DNA from: Streptomyces sp. NBC_00341
GTDB lineage: Bacteria; Actinomycetota; Actinomycetes; Streptomycetales; Streptomycetaceae
Assembly (NCBI RefSeq): GCF_041435055.1
Contig: NZ_CP108002.1
Span: forward strand, 4,836,001 to 4,900,000
Direction of reading: 5' to 3'
Length of the DNA: 64,000 nt
A model generated the notes under the pieces. That model did not search any database and was not told where the DNA came from. It worked only from the letters and a program-made list of their open reading frames with translations. A program made the position numbers and the translations under genes. Every line of letters begins with the position of its first letter. The first letter of the stretch is position 1. This document shows, in pieces, positions 1-7,740 of the stretch.

Positions 1-40
1 CATCAGCCTGACCGAATCCAAAGCATCCCGAGGACCCCAC

Positions 41-661
41 GTGCGCTTTCGTCTGACCCCCAGGGAGACGAGCTTCTACGACATGTTCTCCGCGTCTGCG
101 GACAACATCGTCACGGGCTCGAAACTCCTGATGGAACTGCTCGGGGCGGATTCTGCCTCCCGAGTCGAGATCGCGGAGCGTATGCGGGCAGCGGAGCACG
201 CGGGGGATGACGCCACCCACGCGATCTTCCACCAGCTGAACTCCTCCTTCATTACGCCGTTCGACCGCGAGGACATTTACAATCTCGCATCGTCGCTCGA
301 CGACATCATGGACTTCATGGAGGAGGCAGTCGACCTGGTCGTGCTGTACCAGGTCGATGAGCTCCCGAAGGGTGTCGAGCAGCAGGTCGAGGTGCTGGCA
401 CGGGCGGCGGAACTGACCGCCGCGGCGATGCCGAACCTGCGGACCATGGACAACCTCACCGAGTACTGGATCGAGGTCAACCGCCTGGAGAACCAGGCCG
501 ACCAGATCCACCGCAAGCTGCTCGCGCAGCTCTTCAACGGCAAGTACGACGCCATGGAGGTGCTGAAGCTGAAGCAGATCGTGGACGTGCTGGAAGAGGC
601 TGCCGACGCATTCGAGCACGTCGCGAACACGGTGGAGACCATCGCGGTCAAGGAGTCCTGA
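41..661 (+). CDS. DUF47 (PhoU-like) phosphate transport accessory protein
   Basis: This 206-residue, almost wholly helical protein has the DUF47/PhoU_div pattern, with long amphipathic helices and repeated D/E-rich segments such as DREDIYNLASSLDDIMDFM in the first half. Family members sit next to PitA transporters and are thought to regulate or couple phosphate uptake at the inner face of the membrane. It starts at GTG 41, preceded by an AGGA-like ribosome site at about 30-34. Only five bases separate its stop from the pitA start, so the two are almost certainly one operon. The promoter lies at or beyond the left edge of the window. Family assignment is firm; the exact role is inferred. Confidence 0.9.
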   Translation: MRFRLTPRETSFYDMFSASADNIVTGSKLLMELLGADSASRVEIAERMRAAEHAGDDATHAIFHQLNSSFITPFDREDIYNLASSLDDIMDFMEEAVDLVVLYQVDELPKGVEQQVEVLARAAELTAAAMPNLRTMDNLTEYWIEVNRLENQADQIHRKLLAQLFNGKYDAMEVLKLKQIVDVLEEAADAFEHVANTVETIAVKES

Positions 662-666
662 ACCAC

Positions 667-1665
667 GTGGACACCTTTGTACTGGTCGTGACCATCGGCG
701 TCGCGCTCGGCTTCACGTATACGAACGGCTTCCACGACTCCGCGAACGCCATCGCCACCTCGGTCTCCACCCGGGCGCTCACCCCGCGTGCGGCGCTGGC
801 CATGGCGGCGGTGATGAACCTCGCCGGTGCGTTCCTCGGCAGCGGGGTCGCCAAGACCGTCAGCGAGGGCCTGATCGCGACGCCGGAGGGCGACAAGGGG
901 ATGGGAATCCTCTTCGCCGCGCTGGTCGGCGCGATCATCTGGAACCTGGTCACCTGGTACTTCGGCCTGCCGTCGTCGTCCTCCCATGCCCTGTTCGGCG
1001 GCATGGTCGGCGCGGCGCTCGCGGGCGGGACGCTGGTGCACTGGGACGGGGTGCTCGACAAGGTCGTCATCCCGATGTTCATCTCGCCGGTGATCGGCCT
1101 GGTGGTCGGTTATCTGGTGATGGTCGCCATCATGTGGATGTTCCGTAGGTCCAACCCGCACAAGGCCAAGCGCGGTTTCCGGATCGCGCAGACGGTGTCG
1201 GCCGCGGGCATGGCGCTCGGTCACGGTCTCCAGGACGCGCAGAAGACGATGGGCATCGTGGTGATGGCCCTGGTCATCTCCGGCCACGAGACGTACAGCG
1301 ACCCGATCCCGGTCTGGGTCAAGCTCGTCTGCGCGCTGATGCTGTCGCTCGGTACGTACGCGGGCGGCTGGCGCATCATGCGTACGCTCGGCCGCAAGAT
1401 CATCGAGCTGGACCCGCCGCAGGGCTTCGCCGCGGAGACGACGGGGGCGTCGATCATGTTCGGCTCCGCGTTCCTGTTCCACGCGCCGATCTCGACGACG
1501 CACGTCATCACCTCGGCGATCATGGGTGTGGGCGCCACGAAGCGGGTGAACGCGGTGCGGTGGGGTGTCGCGAAGAACATCATCCTGGGGTGGTTCATCA
1601 CGATGCCGGCCGCGGCGCTTGTCGCCGGCGCCAGCTACGGGGTTGTCGTCCTGTTGTTCGGATGA
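667..1665 (+). CDS. pitA: Low-affinity inorganic phosphate transporter, PitA family
   Basis: The 332-residue polytopic membrane protein carries the PiT signature GFHDSANAIA at residues 21-30. Its related C-terminal half contains FHAPISTTHVITSAIMG, and a serine-rich SSSSHALFGG loop lies near residue 100. PiT proteins import metal-phosphate by cation symport when phosphate is plentiful. The protein is shorter than E. coli PitA (about 500) but normal for the actinobacterial form. It starts at GTG 667, directly after the DUF47 gene. The neighbouring convergent pst operon supplies high-affinity uptake, so both phosphate import routes are adjacent. A strong hairpin at 1804-1842 closes the unit. Confidence 0.95.
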   Translation: MDTFVLVVTIGVALGFTYTNGFHDSANAIATSVSTRALTPRAALAMAAVMNLAGAFLGSGVAKTVSEGLIATPEGDKGMGILFAALVGAIIWNLVTWYFGLPSSSSHALFGGMVGAALAGGTLVHWDGVLDKVVIPMFISPVIGLVVGYLVMVAIMWMFRRSNPHKAKRGFRIAQTVSAAGMALGHGLQDAQKTMGIVVMALVISGHETYSDPIPVWVKLVCALMLSLGTYAGGWRIMRTLGRKIIELDPPQGFAAETTGASIMFGSAFLFHAPISTTHVITSAIMGVGATKRVNAVRWGVAKNIILGWFITMPAAALVAGASYGVVVLLFG

Positions 1666-1718
1666 CGGTGGTGGGCGGGTGCCGGGTGCGTCCGGCCGAC
1701 GCTTTGTCCTCAATCGCC

Positions 1719-1794
1719 GGACGGGCTTGAGGGTGCTGGACGGGCTTGAGGGTGCTGGACGGGCTTGAAGGTGCCGGATTGGCTTGATCTGGCT
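1719..1794. repeat. 19-bp tandem repeat, about four units, downstream of pitA
   Basis: The unit GGACGGGCTTGAGGGTGCT occurs twice exactly (1719-1737, 1738-1756), once with two changes (1757-1775), and once more diverged (1776-1794). The first unit overlaps the motif TCCTCAATCGCCGGACGGGC at 1708, which is also found in both arms of the large palindrome at 13.6-14.1 kb. This suggests a dispersed Streptomyces intergenic repeat whose end has been amplified. Confidence 0.85.
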
Positions 1795-1803
1795 TGGTCA
1801 TGT

Positions 1804-1842
1804 GGGTCCGCCCCGCTCTCTTGTGGAGAGCGGGGCGGACCC
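1804..1842. terminator. Bidirectional terminator between pitA and pstB
   Basis: A perfect 17-bp stem (1804-1820 with 1826-1842) has a 5-base loop TTGTG. It lies between two converging genes, so it can terminate both the pit and pst transcripts. Confidence 0.85.
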
Positions 1843-1902
1843 TTCGCCTTGTGGTGGCACCGCCATGCAGCACCCCAAGGCCGTCTGTGGGAGTGGTCCG
1901 GC

Positions 1903-2688
1903 TCAGCCGAAGCGGCCGGAGATGTAGTCCTCCGTGGCCTGGACCGACGGGTTGGAGAAGATCCGCTCCGTCTCGTCTATCTCGATCAGCTTGCCGGGCA
2001 TGCCGACCGCCGCGAGGTTGAAGAACGCGGTGCGGTCCGAGACCCGTGCCGCCTGCTGCATGTTGTGCGTCACGATGACGATCGTGAAGCGCTCCTTCAG
2101 CTCGCCTATCAGGTCCTCGATGGCGAGGGTGGAGATCGGGTCGAGGGCGGAGCACGGCTCGTCCATCAGCAGCACGTCCGGCTCGACCGCGATCGCGCGG
2201 GCGATGCACAGCCGCTGCTGCTGGCCGCCGGAGAGACCGGAGCCGGGCTTGTTGAGCCGGTCCTTGACCTCGTTCCAGAGGTTCGCGCCGCGCAGCGACT
2301 TCTCCACGATGTCGTTCAGGGCGCTCTTGCGGTAGCTGCCGTTCAGCCGCAGGCCCGCAGCCACGTTGTCGAAGATCGACATGGTGGGGAACGGGTTCGG
2401 GCGCTGGAAGACCATGCCGACCGTGCGGCGCACGGTGACCGGGTCGACGTTCGCCCCGTACAGGTTCTCGTCGTCCAGCAGCACCTTGCCCTCGACGCGG
2501 CCGCCGGGGGTGACCTCGTGCATCCGGTTCAGGGTGCGCAGGAAGGTGGACTTTCCGCAGCCGGACGGGCCGATGAAGGCGGTCACGGAGCGGGGCTCCA
2601 CGGTCATCGAGATGTCGTCGATCGCCTTGTGGGCGCCGTAGTAGGCCGAGAGGCCACTGATGTCGATGCGCTTGGCCATCTGAATCAC
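1903..2688 (-). CDS. pstB: Phosphate ABC transporter ATP-binding protein PstB
   Basis: This ATPase of the PstSCAB importer shows Walker [10 protein letters not shown] (40-48), the ABC signature LSGGQ (152-156) and Walker B LLMDEP (173-178). It also has the PstB-specific [16 protein letters not shown] segment and a switch histidine in VTHNMQQA. At 261 residues it is the usual family length. The chosen GTG at 2688 has a GGAAAG ribosome site. An ATG three codons in (2679) is possible but has no good site of its own. It is the last gene of pstS-pstC-pstA-pstB, 15 bases after pstA, and ends before the shared terminator at 1804-1842. Confidence 0.96.
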   Translation of the reverse strand: MIQMAKRIDISGLSAYYGAHKAIDDISMTVEPRSVTAFIGPSGCGKSTFLRTLNRMHEVTPGGRVEGKVLLDDENLYGANVDPVTVRRTVGMVFQRPNPFPTMSIFDNVAAGLRLNGSYRKSALNDIVEKSLRGANLWNEVKDRLNKPGSGLSGGQQQRLCIARAIAVEPDVLLMDEPCSALDPISTLAIEDLIGELKERFTIVIVTHNMQQAARVSDRTAFFNLAAVGMPGKLIEIDETERIFSNPSVQATEDYISGRFG

Positions 2689-2703
2689 TGCTTTCCGCCG
2701 GCC

Positions 2704-3786
2704 TCAGCGGCCGGTCTTCGGGGCCTTCCAGCGGGCGATGCCGCGGGCCACCAGATTGAGGATCATGACGAAGGCGATCAGGACCAGGGCGGCGGCCCAG
2801 GCGCGGTCGTACGACGCGGTCTCGCCGATCTTGTACTGCTCGTAGATGTAGAACGGCAGTGAGGACTGGGCGCCTTCGAAGGGGTTCGGGTTGATCAGCT
2901 GGCTGCCGAAGACCAGCAGGATGATCGGGGCGGTCTCGCCGGCGATCCGGGCGATGGCGAGCATGACGCCGGTGGCGATGCCGCCGATCGCGGTCGGCAG
3001 GACCACCTTCAGGATGGTGCGCCACTTCGGGATGCCGAGGGCGAGGGAGGCCTCGCGGAGCTCGTTCGGTACGAGCTTCAGCATCTCCTCCGTGGAGCGG
3101 ACCACGACCGGGATCATCAGGATCGTCAGGGCCAGCGCGCCCATCAGGCCGGAGGGCTCCAGGCCCGCGATCAGCATGATCGAGAGGATGAACAGACCGG
3201 CGACGATGGACGGGATGCCGGTCATCACGTCGACGAAGAAGGTGACGGCCCTGGCGAGCGGGCCCTTGCCGTACTCCACCAGGTAGACCGCGGTGAGCAG
3301 GCCGAGCGGGGCGGAGATCACCGTGGCGATGCCGACCTGTTCCAGCGTGCCGATCAGCGCGTGGTAGACACCGCCGCTGTCCTCGGAGCCGAGCACACCG
3401 GCCATCGAGTGGGTGAGGAAGTAGATGTCCAGGCGTCCGGAGCCCCGGCTGACGGTCGTCCAGAGCAGCGAGGCCAGCGGGACGATCGCGATCAGGAAGC
3501 AGACCCACACCAGGCTGGTGGCGAGGCGGTCCTTGGCCTGTCGCCGGTTCTCCACGACGCTGGTCGCGACGTACGAGATCACCAGGAAGAACAGCGCGGA
3601 GACCAGGCCCCACTGGACGCGGCTGTGCCAGCCGGCGGCCGCGCCGAGGCCGACGCCCAGGGCGATCGAGACGGCGGCGAAGCCGAGCGGTGCCAGCCGG
3701 GGCAGCGTACGGCTGCTGAGGCTGTTGCGCCGGGCGGGCGGTATCGACCTCTGCCGGTCCTGGACGCTGGTGGGTGAGTGGCTCAT
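2704..3786 (-). CDS. pstA: Phosphate ABC transporter permease PstA
   Basis: The 360-residue permease has six or seven hydrophobic segments. The BPD_transp_1 coupling loop is seen in ELREASLALGIPKWRTILKV, and the C-terminal part matches PstA (AGETAPIILLVFGS). A basic cytoplasmic N-terminus of about 35 residues precedes the first membrane segment. Its ATG overlaps the pstC stop in an ATGA arrangement, so translation is coupled and equal amounts of the two permeases are expected. It forms the channel with PstC in the cytoplasmic membrane. Confidence 0.95.
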   Translation of the reverse strand: MSHSPTSVQDRQRSIPPARRNSLSSRTLPRLAPLGFAAVSIALGVGLGAAAGWHSRVQWGLVSALFFLVISYVATSVVENRRQAKDRLATSLVWVCFLIAIVPLASLLWTTVSRGSGRLDIYFLTHSMAGVLGSEDSGGVYHALIGTLEQVGIATVISAPLGLLTAVYLVEYGKGPLARAVTFFVDVMTGIPSIVAGLFILSIMLIAGLEPSGLMGALALTILMIPVVVRSTEEMLKLVPNELREASLALGIPKWRTILKVVLPTAIGGIATGVMLAIARIAGETAPIILLVFGSQLINPNPFEGAQSSLPFYIYEQYKIGETASYDRAWAAALVLIAFVMILNLVARGIARWKAPKTGR

Positions 3787-4775
3787 GCGTTGGCCCCCGA
3801 GTACTCCTTGCGGCGGGCGATGATGAGCCGCGCGGCGCCGTTGACCAGCAGGGTGAGGACGAAGAGGACCAGGCCGGAGGCGATCAGGGCGTCACGCCCG
3901 AACGCGTCGGCCTCGCCGAACTTCGCGGCGATGTTCTGGGCGAACGTCCCGCCGCCCGGGTTGAGCACGTGCAGCGAGATCAGGAAGTTCGGGGACAGCA
4001 CCGTGGCGACGGCCATCGTCTCGCCGAGCGCCCGGCCCAGGCCCAGCATCGACGCGGAGATCACGCCGGAGCGGCCGAAGGGCAGCACCGAGAGGCGGAT
4101 GACCTCCCAGCGGGTGGCGCCGAGCGCGAGCGCGGCTTCCTCGTTCATCTTCGGGACCTGGAGGAAGACCTCGCGGCTGACGCTGGTCACGATCGGCAGG
4201 ATCATGATCGCGAGCAGGATGCCGACGGTGAAGAGCGAGCGGGCGACGCCGACCTCGGTCTTCTCGAAGATGTACGTCCAGCCGAAGAACTGGTCGAGCC
4301 AGAGGTTCAGGCCTTCGAGGTACGGCACCAGGACGAGCGCGCCCCAGATGCCGTAGACGATGCTGGGCACCGCGGCGAGCAGATCGACGACGTACGCGAT
4401 CGGGCCGGCCAGCTTGCGCGGCGCGTAGTGCGAGATGAAGAGGGCGATGCCGACAGCGATCGGAACCGCGATGAGCATCGCGATGATCGAGCTGACGACG
4501 GTCCCGAAGAGCAGGACCGCGATGCCGAAGACGGGGGGACTGCCTGCCGGGTTCCAGTCGAAGGTGGTGAAGAAGTTGCCTTCGTCCTCGGAGATGGCGA
4601 GGGCGGCGCGGTAGCTGAGGAACACGGCGATCGACGCCATGAGCACGAGCAGCAGGATGCCGGAGCCCTGTGACAGGCCCAGGAATATCCGGTCGCCGAG
4701 GCGCCCGGCCGGCCGGGGGCGGGATGGCCCGCCCGGCCTGGCCGGTGGTGTCTCTGTCTGTGTGGTGGAAGCCAT
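3783..4775 (-). CDS. pstC: Phosphate ABC transporter permease PstC
   Basis: A polytopic permease of 330 residues starts at ATG 4775 (MASTTQTETPP). It has the coupling-loop motif MNEEAALALGATRWEV and the PstC-typical LGRALGETMAVA segment. It pairs with PstA. The open frame continues far upstream through the pstS region in the wrong frame, so the start was set by the N-terminal sequence and by the first hydrophobic segment beginning about 30 residues later. It is separated from pstS by 161 bases that contain a strong hairpin and a heptamer repeat, which may lower its expression relative to pstS. Confidence 0.94.
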   Translation of the reverse strand: MASTTQTETPPARPGGPSRPRPAGRLGDRIFLGLSQGSGILLLVLMASIAVFLSYRAALAISEDEGNFFTTFDWNPAGSPPVFGIAVLLFGTVVSSIIAMLIAVPIAVGIALFISHYAPRKLAGPIAYVVDLLAAVPSIVYGIWGALVLVPYLEGLNLWLDQFFGWTYIFEKTEVGVARSLFTVGILLAIMILPIVTSVSREVFLQVPKMNEEAALALGATRWEVIRLSVLPFGRSGVISASMLGLGRALGETMAVATVLSPNFLISLHVLNPGGGTFAQNIAAKFGEADAFGRDALIASGLVLFVLTLLVNGAARLIIARRKEYSGANA

Positions 4776-4844
4776 GGTCTTTCCGGTCTGTGTGGGGGAG
4801 CGGAGCGCTCCCCTGGCGGCGGTGCACCGGATGGGGGTGGTGGT

Positions 4845-4881
4845 GGCCGCCGGTCCGGAGGGGTGTGCCGGACCGGCCGCC
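4845..4881 (-). terminator. pstS-pstC intergenic hairpin (likely attenuator)
   Basis: Arms 4845-4858 and 4868-4881 pair at 13 of 14 positions around a 9-base loop. Placed between the binding-protein gene and the permease genes, it could stop part of the transcripts or protect the pstS message. Either effect would give the PstS excess usual for ABC importers. There is no clear T-run, so partial termination or mRNA stabilisation is inferred. Confidence 0.6.
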
Positions 4882-4896
4882 TGTTGCGTGTGTCTC

Positions 4897-4924
4897 TGCG
4901 TGTTACGTGTTGCGTGTTGCGTGT
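4897..4924. repeat. Heptamer tandem repeat TGCGTGT, four units
   Basis: Four consecutive 7-bp units (TGCGTGT, TACGTGT, TGCGTGT, TGCGTGT) lie immediately after the pstS stop codon in transcription order. The T/G strand bias is unlike the surrounding DNA. Function unknown; it sits just upstream of the attenuator-like hairpin. Confidence 0.8.
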
Positions 4925-4936
4925 TGTGCGGTCGGG

Positions 4937-6073
4937 TTACGAGAGGCCGGAGACCGTCTCGCGGACCTTGGCGTTGATGGCCTCGGGGATCGGGGCGTAG
5001 CCGGCGTCGGTGAGGATCTGCTGGCCCTCGGTGGAGGCGGTGTAGGTCAGGAAGGACTTGACCGTGCCGAGGGTGTCGGCCTTGTTGCCGGTGTCGCAGA
5101 CGACCTCGTACGTCACCAGGACCAGCGGGTAGGCGCCCTCGGCCTTGGTGGTGTAGTCGAGGTCGAGCGCCAGGTCCTTGCCGGTGCCCGCGATCTTGGC
5201 GGCGGCGATGGCCTTGGAGGCGTTCTCGGAGGAGGCCTTGACCGGGGCGGCGCCGCCGGTGTTGATGTCGACCGTGGTGATCTTCTGCGAGGCCGCGTAG
5301 GAGAGCTCGAAGTAGCCGATCGACCCGTCGACCGCCTTCACCTGGGTGGCGACGCCGGAGGAGCCGGACGCGGCCTGGCCACCGGGGGCCGGCCACTTCT
5401 TCTCGGCCTCGTACTTCCAGTCGCTCGGGGCGGTGGCGGCGAGGTACTTGCCCAGGTTCTGGGTGGTGCCGGAGTCCTCGGAGCGGTGGAAGGGCTGGAT
5501 GGCCTTGTCCGGGAGCTTGGCGCCGGGGTTGAGCTTGGCGATCGCCTGGTCGTTCCACTTCTTGATCTTCGTGTCGAAGATCTTGGCGAGGGTCGAGGCG
5601 TCCAGCGTCAGGCTGTCGACACCTTCGAGGTGGAAGCCGACCGCGATCGGGCCGCCGACCATCGGGAGGTTGATGCCCTGGCCGGTCTTGCAGGTCTTCT
5701 TCGAGTCGGCGACCTCCTCGGGCTTCAGCGCCGAGTCGGAGCCGGCGAAGCCGACGGTGCCCTGGTTGAAGGCGACGATGCCCTCGCCGGACGAGGAGGA
5801 GTTGTAGTTGATCTCCACGCCGGAACAGGCGGCCATGTAGTCCTTGACCCACAGGTCCATGGCGTTCTTCTGGGCGCTGGAGCCGGAGGCGCGCAGCTGG
5901 CCCTTGGCGCCGTCGCACTTGACGTTCGAGGCGGCCTTCGTCTTGCCGCCGCTCCCGCCGGTGTCGCCGCCGCTGTTGTTGTCCGAACCGCACGCCGTGA
6001 GGACCAGGGCGCCGGAGACGGCGAGGGCACCGAGCGCGGTGGCACGAAGCCGGTTCTTGCGCTGAAGCTTCAC
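4937..6073 (-). CDS. pstS: Phosphate-binding lipoprotein PstS
   Basis: The 378-residue protein starts at GTG 6073 with a GGAAGGAA ribosome site. A lipoprotein signal ends in LTACGS with Cys28 as the lipidation site. Phosphate-binding motifs of the PstS family follow: GSSAQKNAMDLW, the YNSSSSGEG loop and SEDSGTTQNLGKYL. It captures phosphate outside the membrane and delivers it to PstCA. A glycine-rich linker follows the lipobox. The gene is first in its operon and is preceded by three PHO-box cores at 6208-6247, so strong induction by PhoP under phosphate starvation is expected. Confidence 0.96.
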   Translation of the reverse strand: MKLQRKNRLRATALGALAVSGALVLTACGSDNNSGGDTGGSGGKTKAASNVKCDGAKGQLRASGSSAQKNAMDLWVKDYMAACSGVEINYNSSSSGEGIVAFNQGTVGFAGSDSALKPEEVADSKKTCKTGQGINLPMVGGPIAVGFHLEGVDSLTLDASTLAKIFDTKIKKWNDQAIAKLNPGAKLPDKAIQPFHRSEDSGTTQNLGKYLAATAPSDWKYEAEKKWPAPGGQAASGSSGVATQVKAVDGSIGYFELSYAASQKITTVDINTGGAAPVKASSENASKAIAAAKIAGTGKDLALDLDYTTKAEGAYPLVLVTYEVVCDTGNKADTLGTVKSFLTYTASTEGQQILTDAGYAPIPEAINAKVRETVSGLS

Positions 6074-6192
6074 TTTCGGGTGTTCCTTCCAGGAGCCGCC
6101 GCGATTGATGTCGTTCTACGACGGCGTGCGAGGTGATGGGTGGTGCGGAAGTCATTGCCGGTGCGGTCTGTGCCTCGCACCGTGTACTGCCG

Positions 6193-6247
6193 AAATTAGG
6201 CAGAACAGGTGAAGCGGTCTGCGGGGGTGGGTGAACGGAAGGTGAAC
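6193..6247 (-). promoter_or_regulatory. PHO boxes and promoter of pstS
   Basis: Reading toward pstS, the core GTTCACC occurs at 6241-6247 and 6230-6236, and a variant CTTCACC at 6208-6214. Start-to-start spacings are 11 and 22 bases, the 11-bp phasing expected for PhoP dimers bound in tandem. A TAATTT -10-like hexamer lies at 6193-6198, so the last box replaces the -35. The match to the known Streptomyces PHO-box pattern is seen in sequence; PhoP control is inferred from family knowledge. Confidence 0.88.
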
Positions 6248-6313
6248 CGTGTCGGGCGGCCTGGTTCCGCCGCCGGGACGGGCCGGATCGGCCGGGTCAC
6301 GTGCTCGGAGGGG

Positions 6314-6757
6314 TTACGCCTGCGGCAAGGTGCGCAGGGACTGGGCCGTGTCCAGCAGGGCGCGGTCGCGCGGGTGGGTCAGGCGGGCGCGGGCGGCCTC
6401 CGGCGGGAGCCACAGCACGGCGTCAACCTCACGGTTCGGCACGAAGGAGCCCGCGGTCGCCTCGGCGGACCAGTACGTGACCTCTTTCGGGCGCCCGTTC
6501 GCGACGTACCGGACCATGGGCAGCACGGCGCCCGGCACGCAGTGGTGGCCCGTCTCCTCCAGGACCTCGCGCAGCGCCGCGTCCCTCGGGGATTCGCCGC
6601 GCTTCAGCTTTCCTTTGGGGAAGGACCAGTCGTCGTATCGCGGCCTGTGTACGAGACAGAGCTCGACGCCGACGGCGGGCGCACCCGTATCGGGCACGGC
6701 GGGCGGGTGCGGGCGGCGCCAGAGCACACACCCCGCCGCCCGGACCGTGCCGTTCAT
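6314..6757 (-). CDS. NUDIX hydrolase
   Basis: A small NUDIX protein of 147 residues with the complete Nudix box. It runs from GKLKRGESPRDAALREVLEE into TG and contains the metal-binding REVLEE helix. It probably hydrolyses a nucleoside diphosphate derivative or an inositol/nucleotide polyphosphate; the substrate cannot be read from the sequence. ATG 6757 was chosen because it overlaps the CHAD gene stop (ATGA), giving translational coupling; a longer reading from 6787 would overlap CHAD by 34 bases. Its position behind ppk and CHAD suggests a role linked to phosphate or polyphosphate turnover. Confidence 0.88.
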   Translation of the reverse strand: MNGTVRAAGCVLWRRPHPPAVPDTGAPAVGVELCLVHRPRYDDWSFPKGKLKRGESPRDAALREVLEETGHHCVPGAVLPMVRYVANGRPKEVTYWSAEATAGSFVPNREVDAVLWLPPEAARARLTHPRDRALLDTAQSLRTLPQA

Positions 6758-7740
6758 CGTGCGGTCACGGCCGCCGCGTACGGCCACGTCTCCCGGAACA
6801 CCGCGCGCGCCGCCTCCACCTCGTGGCGCTGGTCGGCGTGGAGCACGCCCAGGGCGTACGCGGTCGCCGGTGCGATCCGTGGCGTACGGGCGGCAGAGGC
6901 CGCCGCGGCGGCCGCCTCCGACGCGTCCCGGTGCAGGTCGAGGGCGTGCCCCGGGCCGGCCAGGACCGGGTCGGGGGCGCCGCGCACCACCTCGTGGGCG
7001 TACCGGTGCAGGCGCAGCAGCAGCCGGGTCCGGTGCCAGGACGCGTCCTGCGCCTCGTTGTACGGCTCGGCCGCGGTGCCGGACGCGAGGGCGGCCACCG
7101 CGCCGAGCAGCCGCTGTTCGGCCCGGTCCGCGGGCTCGGCCAGCAGTTCGGCGGCGGGCGCGGAGGCCGCGGGGGCGAGCGGGACCTCGGAGGCGAGCAG
7201 CGCGACCGCGTCGGCCACCGCGTGGAAGCGGGAGGAGCCGAGGGCCTGGAGCGCGGCGGAGTGCGCGCGGGTCCGGGCGAGGGTCAGCTGGCGTTCCAGC
7301 AGTGCGCCGGCGCGCGCCGCACCGACGCCGAGGCCGGCGCGCTCCTTCGTGGCGCCGTTGCCGGAGGAGGTGCGGGCCGCCGGCAGGGGTGTCCCGGACA
7401 GTCCGTGCAGCGCGTCGAGGAGCCGGTTCAGCCGGTCCGCGTAGGCGTGCTCGCGGGCCAGGGTGCCGGACAGCCAGGCCAGTTCGGTGCGCAGCTGCTC
7501 GGCCCAGAGCGGGTCGAGCGCGGCGCGGAAGGTGTGCAGGGTGCCGCCGATCCGGCGGGACGAGCGGCGCAGCGCGCAGGCGGCCTGCTCCGCGGCCTGC
7601 GGACCGGCGTCCGTGGGGGCACTGTTCTCGCGGTGCAGGCGCAGACTCCGCAGGAAGTCCGCTGCCTGCGCCCGGAGATACGGCGCGAGCACCGCCCCCG
7701 CGGTCAGGTCCGTCTGGGTCTGGTGGTCAGGGCGTCGCAC
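6754..7740 (-). CDS. CHAD domain protein (polyphosphate-associated)
   Basis: A helical, histidine- and arginine-rich protein with the CHAD start pattern [22 protein letters not shown]. It has a second CHAD-like half containing [20 protein letters not shown] domains are known to bind inorganic polyphosphate through conserved basic residues and to associate with polyphosphate granules. GTG 7740 was chosen because a GGAGG ribosome site lies seven bases upstream; it overlaps the ppk 3' end by 14 bases. A longer start at 7761 is possible. Tight coupling with ppk supports a polyphosphate-binding role. Confidence 0.87.
   Translation of the reverse strand: MRRPDHQTQTDLTAGAVLAPYLRAQAADFLRSLRLHRENSAPTDAGPQAAEQAACALRRSSRRIGGTLHTFRAALDPLWAEQLRTELAWLSGTLAREHAYADRLNRLLDALHGLSGTPLPAARTSSGNGATKERAGLGVGAARAGALLERQLTLARTRAHSAALQALGSSRFHAVADAVALLASEVPLAPAASAPAAELLAEPADRAEQRLLGAVAALASGTAAEPYNEAQDASWHRTRLLLRLHRYAHEVVRGAPDPVLAGPGHALDLHRDASEAAAAAASAARTPRIAPATAYALGVLHADQRHEVEAARAVFRETWPYAAAVTAR

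Noticed and set aside
4897..4924. CRISPR or origin-type iteron from the heptamer repeat
   Set aside because: Only four short units without spacers or a replication gene; it lies in a pst intergenic gap.
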